Assembly: GCA_030608745.1 (NCBI GenBank)
Contig: JAUWDQ010000151.1
Location: 1 to 6,341, forward strand
Length of the DNA stretch: 6,341 bases
Reading direction: 5' to 3'
DNA from: Pseudomonadota bacterium
GTDB lineage: Bacteria; Desulfobacterota; BSN033; WVXP01; G020346125
This document shows, piece by piece, positions 1 to 4,966 of the stretch. Under the pieces are notes generated by a model. That model did not search any database. It saw only the letters and a list, made by a program, of their open reading frames with translations, and was not told the origin of the DNA. Position 1 is the first letter of the stretch; the number at the start of each line of letters is the position of its first letter. The position numbers were made by a program, and so were the translations under genes.

Positions 1-1165
1 TGCCAGGGGTAACCTCCGGGAGCCATTGCGGCACGAAGGGGTCAAGCCCAAGGGATTTGGAAATCACTCGATCCAAACGCGATTCTTGGGGAACAAAGAA
101 GTGATAGCACCCGCAGTTGTTCGTCACATCGACCATAAAAGGATGCCCCCTCAAGTCCAGAGACACCCGAACGGTCATTCCGTCCAAATGGCCTCGCTCG
201 ATCCAGGACGATCTCTTCCCGGCTCGCTCGGGATACCAGATTGCATAATTGATTTGGAGGATGGGATCTCCTTTTAGGAAACCGTGGGAGATATAGTAGT
301 ACACGAGGGGTTTTTGTCCATCGATCGCCAACCGCTCTCCTTCCCAAATAATACCCCCAAACCGATCATATGGAGCAGCAACATCCTGGAAAATGATGGG
401 CGCGAAATGAGCAACAATCCTTTCCTCATCTTCCCCGCTCGGCAAAGGCACGCCCAAGGGGTTTTTTTTGGAATGCTCGATCAGCCCCTGAATCTCCTTT
501 TCCTCAAGAGGTACCCCCTGAGACGGGATAAAGGCAACAAGGTCTCCCTCAACGGGGAGATCATCCAGGTTCATAGCGTACCAAGACTCAAACTCATTTC
601 TAGCGCTCTGCGAACCAATGATTACAGCTATTGAAAACAACGGGTATAGCCCTATGGCCCGCCTAGGGAAGGAATATTCATCCGGTACTTCCACAAATGG
701 ATACAGCATCTCATAAAAATCCGATCGGGTTATATCATGTTGGAGAAGACAGCGAGAACAGTACTCCACGCGGGAAAATAATGTTTCTCGATCCGGTTGA
801 CCCTTTTCTTTGGACTCCAAGGAGAGGATCACTTCATTCGGCAGATTGCGAATCTCCTTTTCTCTAGACCTTAGGTCTAATTGTTGCATCCACCGAACCC
901 ACTGTTGTCGTTCTTGGTCGTTTTTCAAGTTTTTGCCCAAGGATGAGAGAAAACGATTTGTTCGAAGGTAGGGAAAACCGGGAATGGGGAAAGTTGAGGC
1001 ATCCCCTACACCGGCCTCCTTTATTTTTCCGTCCAGTATGTTGAGAAATTCCTGGCAGGCCTCCGGTCTCTCAAACAAAAAAGGGATCCGTTGTGGTGAA
1101 AGGGTTGAACATCCGAATAGGAAAACAAGAAAGAAGGGCAACACAAAATTCAAAAATCGTCTCAT
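1..1165 (-). CDS. Uncharacterised lipoprotein with C-terminal CGCYH motif (partial, 3' end off window)
   Basis: An uninterrupted reading frame of 388 codons starts at ATG 1163-1165 and leaves the left edge without a stop. The start is fixed by GGAGG at 1171-1175, six bases upstream. The N-terminus is a lipoprotein signal: RR at residues 2-3, a hydrophobic stretch about 4-18, and lipobox LFGC with the acyl-cysteine at C19. The product should therefore be membrane-anchored and face the periplasm or surface. The middle holds a CxxC pair (C136, C139). The C-terminal half carries YDRFG (266-270), VYYYISH (288-294), NYAIWYPER (306-314), HLDGM (326-330) and NNCGCYHFF (349-357). From memory these resemble an unnamed family of bacterial envelope proteins ending in an 'IWFP..LDG..CGCYH..FP' pattern. 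Function is unknown. The clustered Cys and His residues might bind metal, which is inference. It lies 84 bases after the PhoU-domain gene and may be the last operon member seen here. Confidence 0.88.
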   Translation of the reverse strand, partial: MRRFLNFVLPFFLVFLFGCSTLSPQRIPFLFERPEACQEFLNILDGKIKEAGVGDASTFPIPGFPYLRTNRFLSSLGKNLKNDQERQQWVRWMQQLDLRSREKEIRNLPNEVILSLESKEKGQPDRETLFSRVEYCSRCLLQHDITRSDFYEMLYPFVEVPDEYSFPRRAIGLYPLFSIAVIIGSQSARNEFESWYAMNLDDLPVEGDLVAFIPSQGVPLEEKEIQGLIEHSKKNPLGVPLPSGEDEERIVAHFAPIIFQDVAAPYDRFGGIIWEGERLAIDGQKPLVYYYISHGFLKGDPILQINYAIWYPERAGKRSSWIERGHLDGMTVRVSLDLRGHPFMVDVTNNCGCYHFFVPQESRLDRVISKSLGLDPFVPQWLPEVTPG

Positions 1166-1170
1166 TTTTT

Positions 1171-1175
1171 CCTCC
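1171..1175 (-). promoter_or_regulatory. Shine-Dalgarno of the lipoprotein gene
   Basis: GGAGG on the minus strand, within GGGGAGGAAAAAATG, has ideal spacing to the ATG at 1165. It selects that ATG, which directly precedes a textbook lipoprotein signal. The eight-base palindrome CCCCGGGG (1174-1181) overlaps it, which I take as chance. Confidence 0.8.
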
Positions 1176-1249
1176 CCGGGGTGGATGCGTTCTTCATCAA
1201 GATGTACCGCATAGACTGAATCTCTATATGGCGCTATTGTGGGAAATTA

Positions 1250-1924
1250 TTATACAATCTGTGTGGGTTTGAAACCAATGCTATCAAAGGGGTTAACAAC
1301 GCTGGTTGTAATATTCCGTAAATGGGAACTTATCCGCTTAAGCCAGCGAAAATATAAAGCCAAAGAGACGGCATCGCCGCAACGGATGTTTTTATCCTCT
1401 TCCTTCACCAATCGGTATAGGCAGTCATCACAAACCCTGCTCACCCACTCATATTCTTTCAAAAGTTCCTGTCCAGCTTTTTCATCCGCTGCCTTAAAAG
1501 ATTCTTTGGTCCGAATGAAACTATCCTCCACCGCGCCTTCCACGCGCTGGAGATCTGGCTCAAATTTCCCCCCGTGCAATTTTCCCGGATGATGCAGGGC
1601 GAGTTCTACAATATTCTTCGTGTAATCCCCGATCCTTTCGATATCGATGATGATGCTCACCAAAACCAGGCCTGAGGGCAGCTTTCCCACCCCGCTTACC
1701 ACTAGATGATTAAATACATCCCGTCGCACCTCGCGCTCATACGTGTTCACTTCGGCATCTCTATCATAGATATCGGTATCCACCTGATTCCCATCGGTAT
1801 ACCGGAGTGACGTTTTGGCATTTAAAAACATATCATGGGTAATATCCAGCATTAAGTATGAACGACGGTAAGCACGATCCATCAGTGTATCTTTTTGGAA
1901 AATAGACAACCATTCTTTGAACAT
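1250..1924 (-). CDS. PhoU-domain protein, partner of the Na/phosphate transporter
   Basis: A complete 224-residue protein, about the length of a stand-alone PhoU. PhoU proteins are all-helical cytoplasmic regulators made of two three-helix repeats, each with an E-x-x-x-D...N motif that binds metal clusters; they restrain phosphate uptake. Here the first repeat has a clear motif, DIERIGDYTKNI, with E96, D100 and N104. The corresponding place in the second repeat reads KRISSHLRNI (196-205): N204 is kept but the acidic E and D positions are K196 and S200, so one metal site looks lost. A CxxC pair (C165, C168) is also present. The gene follows the transporter by 12 bases, with its Shine-Dalgarno overlapping the transporter stop, which implies translational coupling. 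In many Na/Pi transporters a PhoU-like region is fused at the C-terminus; this is most simply the split version. A role in the Pst phosphate system is less likely, since no pst genes are visible. Confidence 0.85.
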   Translation of the reverse strand: MFKEWLSIFQKDTLMDRAYRRSYLMLDITHDMFLNAKTSLRYTDGNQVDTDIYDRDAEVNTYEREVRRDVFNHLVVSGVGKLPSGLVLVSIIIDIERIGDYTKNIVELALHHPGKLHGGKFEPDLQRVEGAVEDSFIRTKESFKAADEKAGQELLKEYEWVSRVCDDCLYRLVKEEDKNIRCGDAVSLALYFRWLKRISSHLRNITTSVVNPFDSIGFKPTQIV

Positions 1925-1930
1925 TGTTCG

Positions 1931-1938
1931 ACTCCTTT
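1931..1938 (-). promoter_or_regulatory. Shine-Dalgarno of the PhoU-domain gene, overlapping the transporter stop
   Basis: AAAGGAGT on the minus strand shares bases with the TAA stop of the transporter gene (1937-1939) and lies six bases before the ATG at 1924. The overlap supports co-translation of transporter and PhoU protein at matched levels. Confidence 0.75.
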
Positions 1939-3061
1939 ATCTCAAAAAATAAATCCCCAATAACGGAACAATAAAAAAAGCTATTATTATGTACGCTACC
2001 GGTATCATTTTGTTTCGAATGGAGTACTGGGAGAATTTACGGGCTAAAAAAATAGGAACACCCTTGAGGGGCCACCAGATAATCATCCCAGAAATATTGA
2101 ATATCAGATGAGAAAACGCCACAACAATCGCGGCCAAATTTCCAGTGAAGAGGGCAGCCAGGATGGCAGTGACAGTTGTTCCGATATTGGCGCCCACCGT
2201 ATACGGGAAAATTTGTTCCAGCGCGAGAATTCCGGCTCCAGCCATCGGCACCATGAGAGATGTGGTTATTGAGCTGCTCTGGACCATCACCGTTAACAGT
2301 AAACCCACAAGAAAGGCACGGAGCGCCGTCTTGAACAAAATCGTATCGAACCACATTTCCGCTTTCTGTACCACAAGGACTTTTAACGTGCCGACCATTC
2401 CTTTCAACGCGAAAAGGAGCAACAAGAGCGACAGGATTAGAAGGATCGATGGATGAATCCCAATACCCTTTATCAAGAGGTGAACCACTGGCTTGGTTAC
2501 GGCCTTAACGGGACTGAGAAAGGTAAGCCCGCCGACATGTTGAAATGCTTCGCCCATAAGGGTAGCAATTCTCCCGAGAAAGTTAGTCGTGATCTGAATC
2601 GGAAATAAGACCAAGACCGCAAGCACATTAAAAAAATCGTGAACAATGGCAGCGGAAAATGCCCGGTTGAATTCATGACTGCGATTGATTTGTGGAAGGG
2701 ACGCCAGGATATTGGTAACCGAGGTGCCTATGTTGGCTCCCATGATTATGGGAATAGCGGATGAGGTTTCCAAAATACCGCCGGCCACCATCCCCACCAC
2801 GATAGAAGTTGTGGACGATGAAGACTGGACAATCGAGGTTGACAAAATTCCGATAAGGAGGCCAACAACCGGTTTGGTAGTCATTTGAATGAGTGATCTG
2901 GCGAATTCTTTGCCAAACATCTTCAGTGAGACTCCCATCAATTCCAGGCTGAAAATAAACAGGTAGAGGGAGACGATGAGTGCGAGGACGTTAATGAGGG
3001 AAGGATGGGCCTTGTACCATCTTTTTGATTTTTCCCATATCGGTGAAACACATGCCATCAT
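1937..3061 (-). CDS. Na/phosphate cotransporter family (NptA/PF02690-type) membrane protein
   Basis: A 374-residue inner-membrane protein of the Na/Pi-cotransporter family (SLC34-like), expected to import phosphate with sodium, although some bacterial members may export it. The family's inverted duplication is plain: QSSSSTT at 79-85 followed by GANIGTSVT at 108-116, then QSSSITT at 261-267 followed by GANIGTTVT at 290-298. The QSSS loops form the substrate and ion site. Paired HDFFN (141-145) and SHLIFN (317-322) segments are also typical. Many hydrophobic helices lie between residues 22 and 373, and no PhoU region is fused on. The frame is open upstream to an ATG at 3178, but that extension is Arg/Pro-rich, not membrane-like, and would overlap the decarboxylase gene by 86 bases, so I choose the tandem ATGs at 3061/3058. 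Their Shine-Dalgarno is imperfect: AAAGGA is 13 bases away and GAAGG is directly adjacent. The exact start is uncertain by a codon or so. Confidence 0.9.
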   Translation of the reverse strand: MMACVSPIWEKSKRWYKAHPSLINVLALIVSLYLFIFSLELMGVSLKMFGKEFARSLIQMTTKPVVGLLIGILSTSIVQSSSSTTSIVVGMVAGGILETSSAIPIIMGANIGTSVTNILASLPQINRSHEFNRAFSAAIVHDFFNVLAVLVLFPIQITTNFLGRIATLMGEAFQHVGGLTFLSPVKAVTKPVVHLLIKGIGIHPSILLILSLLLLLFALKGMVGTLKVLVVQKAEMWFDTILFKTALRAFLVGLLLTVMVQSSSITTSLMVPMAGAGILALEQIFPYTVGANIGTTVTAILAALFTGNLAAIVVAFSHLIFNISGMIIWWPLKGVPIFLARKFSQYSIRNKMIPVAYIIIAFFIVPLLGIYFLR

Positions 3062-3092
3062 CCTTCGAGAAGATTCCTTTCTCCATGGCGCA

Positions 3093-4538
3093 CTAATGCA
3101 TAGACTGCACCGTCTGGCTTCCCTGGAGGGATTCCCAGGCCTGCACCACATGCTCCCGCCGGGTCTGGGTTTGACCAATGCTGAGGCGGAGACAGAAATT
3201 GTCTCCTAACCGGGTGTGGGTCATGTAGATCCTCCCCGAACGGTTGACCTCATCGAGCAAGGCCTTGTTCAATCTCTCCAGTTCTTCCGAGGGGAGATCC
3301 TGACCGGAGCGCATTCCCGGCTGGAAGCGAAAGCAGATAGTATTGAGGGGGACCGGGGCCAGGAGTTCAAAGTCTCGGCTTTCCTCAATCCATTCCTTGA
3401 ACTCTTGGGCCAAGGCCAGATGTTCCCTGAGCATTTCCTGGAGCCCTTCAACGCCGTAATAGCGCAGCACGAACCAGAGCTTGAGGGCACGGAAACGGCG
3501 GCCCAGCTGGATGCCCCAGTCGCGGAAGTTTGTCACCTGGCGGTCTATGTCGGTCTTGAGATATTCAGGGAGGATCGAAAAGGTGGCGGTCAAAACCTCG
3601 GGGTGGCGGCAGAAGAATGCCGAGCAGTCGAAATTGGTAAAAAGCCATTTGTGGGGGTTAAACACCAAGGAGTCGGCCAACTCGATTCCATCGAGGATCC
3701 AACGCTTCTCCGGCAGGATAGCCGCGCTCCCGGCGAGGGCGGCATCCACATGAAACCATACGCCGTGGCGCTGGGCGATCTCGCCGATGGGCCTCAAGGG
3801 ATCGAGGGCCGTAGAGGATGTGGTCCCTACCGTGGCAGTAACACAACAGGGATTGAAACCTTGCTCCCGATCCTCCTGGATCCGCTTTTCCAGATCTTGA
3901 GGGTCCATGCCATAGTTCTCGTCCACCGAGACCAAGACCAGATTCCCTGCACCAAAGCCAGCGATCTTCAGCCCCTTTTCCACGGAAGAGTGGGCTTCGC
4001 GGGAGGCGTAGACGCGCAGTGGGCCCTGTTCGGACCAGGCGGAAAATCCATGAGCATTAATCTGGAACCCGGATAGCCGCTCCCGGGCGCACAGCAGGGC
4101 GCAGAGCGTGGCCGTGGAGGCAGTATCCTGGATCACCCCGCGGAAGCTTGAGGGAAGGTTCAACATTTGGCGCAACCAGTCCATGACCAGTTCCTCAAGC
4201 TCGGTAGCTGCTGGCGATGTCTGCCAGAGCATGGCATTGACGCCGAGACCGGCGGAGAGGAGTTCGGCCAGGATAGAGGGGCCGCTGTTGTTGGCTGGGA
4301 AATACGCAAAAAAACGGGGATGGTTCCAGTGGGTGATTCCGGGCAGGATGATATCCTGAAAGTCGCCGAGGATGGCCTCCATAGTTTCCCCCACAGGGGG
4401 AGGGCTTGAAGGGAGCTGCTCACGCACCTCTCCGGGAGAGACGGGAGAAAGGACAGGGTAGTGCTCCACTTCCTGGAGGTAGTTGGCAACCCAATCGACC
4501 ACCTCGTGTCCAAAACGGCGAAAGGTCTCAGCATCCAT
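3093..4538 (-). CDS. PLP-dependent group II amino acid decarboxylase (aromatic-L-amino-acid decarboxylase type)
   Basis: A complete 481-residue cytoplasmic enzyme, normal length for group II pyridoxal-phosphate decarboxylases, which convert amino acids such as tyrosine, tryptophan or DOPA to amines and CO2. Visible signatures, in order: GITHWNHPRFFAYFP (67-81) in the substrate-pocket region; GVIQDTASTATLCALL (134-149), a phosphate-binding segment; EAHSSVEK (181-188) with H183 stacking on the cofactor; HVDAALAG (263-270) with D265 contacting the pyridine nitrogen; and NPHKW (294-298) with the Schiff-base lysine K297. Y326 in PEYLKTD matches the mobile-loop tyrosine of true decarboxylases; aldehyde synthases of this fold have Phe there. 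LGRRFRALKLWFVLRYYG (345-362) is a further family block. The substrate cannot be read from the sequence. AGGAG at 4545-4549 sits six bases before the ATG. The gene is first in the minus-strand cluster, 31 bases before the transporter. It appears GC-richer than its neighbours. Confidence 0.92.
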   Translation of the reverse strand: MDAETFRRFGHEVVDWVANYLQEVEHYPVLSPVSPGEVREQLPSSPPPVGETMEAILGDFQDIILPGITHWNHPRFFAYFPANNSGPSILAELLSAGLGVNAMLWQTSPAATELEELVMDWLRQMLNLPSSFRGVIQDTASTATLCALLCARERLSGFQINAHGFSAWSEQGPLRVYASREAHSSVEKGLKIAGFGAGNLVLVSVDENYGMDPQDLEKRIQEDREQGFNPCCVTATVGTTSSTALDPLRPIGEIAQRHGVWFHVDAALAGSAAILPEKRWILDGIELADSLVFNPHKWLFTNFDCSAFFCRHPEVLTATFSILPEYLKTDIDRQVTNFRDWGIQLGRRFRALKLWFVLRYYGVEGLQEMLREHLALAQEFKEWIEESRDFELLAPVPLNTICFRFQPGMRSGQDLPSEELERLNKALLDEVNRSGRIYMTHTRLGDNFCLRLSIGQTQTRREHVVQAWESLQGSQTVQSMH

Positions 4539-4544
4539 GGTATG

Positions 4545-4555
4545 CTCCTCTCCTC
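4545..4555 (-). promoter_or_regulatory. Shine-Dalgarno of the decarboxylase gene
   Basis: Two tandem purine blocks on the minus strand, GAGGA and AGGAG, precede the ATG at 4538; the nearer one is spaced six bases away. This supports the chosen start. Confidence 0.75.
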
Positions 4556-4569
4556 ATAAGGCAATCTAC

Positions 4570-4598
4570 AAGATAAAGGAGGAAAATGCGCTTGTAAA
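4570..4598 (-). promoter_or_regulatory. Candidate sigma70 promoter of the minus-strand operon
   Basis: On the minus strand TTTACA (4593-4598, five of six matches to TTGACA) is followed after exactly 17 bases by TATCTT (4570-4575, four of six matches to TATAAT). Upstream, 4599-4640 is AT-rich with T and A tracts, like an UP element. Transcription would start near 4563 and give a leader of roughly 25 bases before the decarboxylase ATG. That is too short for a riboswitch. Confidence 0.5.
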
Positions 4599-4744
4599 GG
4601 AATAAGTTTTTAAAACAACATGATCTAGAATATCTAAAAAGGGATGAGGGAATTCGCCATGGCACGATATAGTAAGCGATCTCAATTGGAAACTTATGAG
4701 GTTCTTCGACTTGCCGATGATTTTTCGGATTCGGAGGACTGGCC

Positions 4745-4825
4745 TTGAAGCTGATCAAACGTAATAAATACTGCTTGAGCTTCGCGGGCGGAGGAGGACG
4801 TGTGACTGTGGCGGCAGCCCCCTGA
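4745..4825 (+). CDS. Possible 26-residue small protein with TTG start
   Basis: GGAGGA at 4733-4738 lies six bases before TTG 4745, which opens a 26-codon frame ending at TGA 4823-4825. The predicted peptide has a basic N-terminal part (KLIKRNKY, residues 2-9), one cysteine (C10), a run of four glycines (15-18) and a hydrophobic tail VTVAAAP (20-26). I recognise no family. It could be a small protein, a leader peptide for the gene 142 bases downstream, or chance. The near-ideal ribosome site is the main support; the non-ATG start and short length are against it. Its stop codon lies in the loop of the inverted repeat at 4799-4840. Confidence 0.25.
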   Translation: MKLIKRNKYCLSFAGGGGRVTVAAAP

Positions 4826-4840
4826 AAGCCGGACCACACG
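4799..4840. repeat. Nested inverted repeat (possible RNA hairpin)
   Basis: Outer arms CGTGTG (4799-4804) and CACACG (4835-4840) pair perfectly. Inside them CGGC (4812-4815) and GCCG (4828-4831) can form a second stem around a 12-base loop. No T-run follows on either strand, so it is not a classical intrinsic terminator. It could be a structured leader element or a protein-binding site. Confidence 0.35.
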
Positions 4841-4844
4841 CATC

Positions 4845-4873
4845 TTGACATTGAGACCCGTGAGTGGGGTTAT
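4845..4873 (+). promoter_or_regulatory. Weak candidate promoter for the LysM-DUF4015 gene
   Basis: A perfect TTGACA (4845-4850) is followed after 17 bases by GGTTAT (4868-4873), which matches only three of six positions of TATAAT. It faces the LysM gene and would give a leader of about 85 bases. Activator dependence, or a different true promoter, is possible. Confidence 0.25.
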
Positions 4874-4955
4874 CACCCGAGTGCGAATGTTTGGGCACAG
4901 TTATTGCAGTCCAAAACGATTATGCTTCAGGGGCGGATTCAATCCAGGAGTCCAT

Positions 4956-4961
4956 GAGGTG
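4956..4961 (+). promoter_or_regulatory. Shine-Dalgarno of the LysM-DUF4015 gene
   Basis: GAGGTG ends five bases before ATG 4967. A competing ATG at 4954 opens only a 12-codon frame and is too close to the AGGAG at 4946-4950. An in-frame stop at 4955-4957 rules out any longer start for the downstream gene. Confidence 0.65.
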
Positions 4962-4966
4962 TCAGC

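Larger units (their letters stand above)
4539..4966. other. 428-base divergent intergenic region
   Basis: This stretch separates the minus-strand decarboxylase operon from the plus-strand LysM protein gene. It contains the leftward promoter, a possible 26-codon ORF, a nested inverted repeat (4799-4840), a rightward TTGACA hexamer (4845-4850), a small GGGT/ACCC hairpin (4867-4878) and an odd-length palindrome GGATT-C-AATCC (4935-4945) just before the LysM gene's ribosome site. Open frames of 107 and 60 codons exist on the minus strand, but they lack ribosome sites and recognisable sequence. No tRNA cloverleaf or known riboswitch consensus was recognised. Confidence 0.7.

Noticed and set aside
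490..862. A 13-base repeat (GAATCTCCTTTTC) at 490-502 and 850-862, exactly 360 bases apart within the lipoprotein gene
   Set aside because: It encodes similar short EKEI segments, but the flanking residues do not align, so it does not support an internal duplication.
1166..1249. Gap between the PhoU gene and the lipoprotein gene, examined for a terminator
   Set aside because: No stable GC-rich hairpin followed by a T-run could be found on the minus strand, so no terminator is called.
2991..3086. A 31-codon frame starting ATG 3086 that overlaps the transporter's N-terminus in another frame, considered as evidence for a frameshifted transporter start
   Set aside because: The peptide is hydrophilic and stops at 2991, while the chosen transporter frame reads straight into a good first helix from ATG 3061. 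No sequence sign of a frameshift was found.
3216..4076. A 286-codon open frame on the plus strand opposite the decarboxylase
   Set aside because: It is antisense to an unmistakable enzyme gene with conserved catalytic motifs, and its translation shows no recognisable domain. GC-rich codon bias on the real strand readily leaves such frames open.
4528..4851. A 107-codon minus-strand frame just upstream of and overlapping the decarboxylase start
   Set aside because: It has no ribosome site, runs through the best promoter candidate, and has a Pro/Arg-rich, unrecognisable N-terminal half.
4694..4876. A 60-codon minus-strand frame in the intergenic region
   Set aside because: It appears to begin with GTG and has no upstream Shine-Dalgarno; the composition is Ser/Arg-rich with no known motif.
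4935..4945. GGATT-C-AATCC, considered as a tRNA T-arm or an operator
   Set aside because: It lacks the T-loop consensus and any acceptor or anticodon stem nearby. As an operator it is too short to claim alone, so it is only noted in the intergenic entry.
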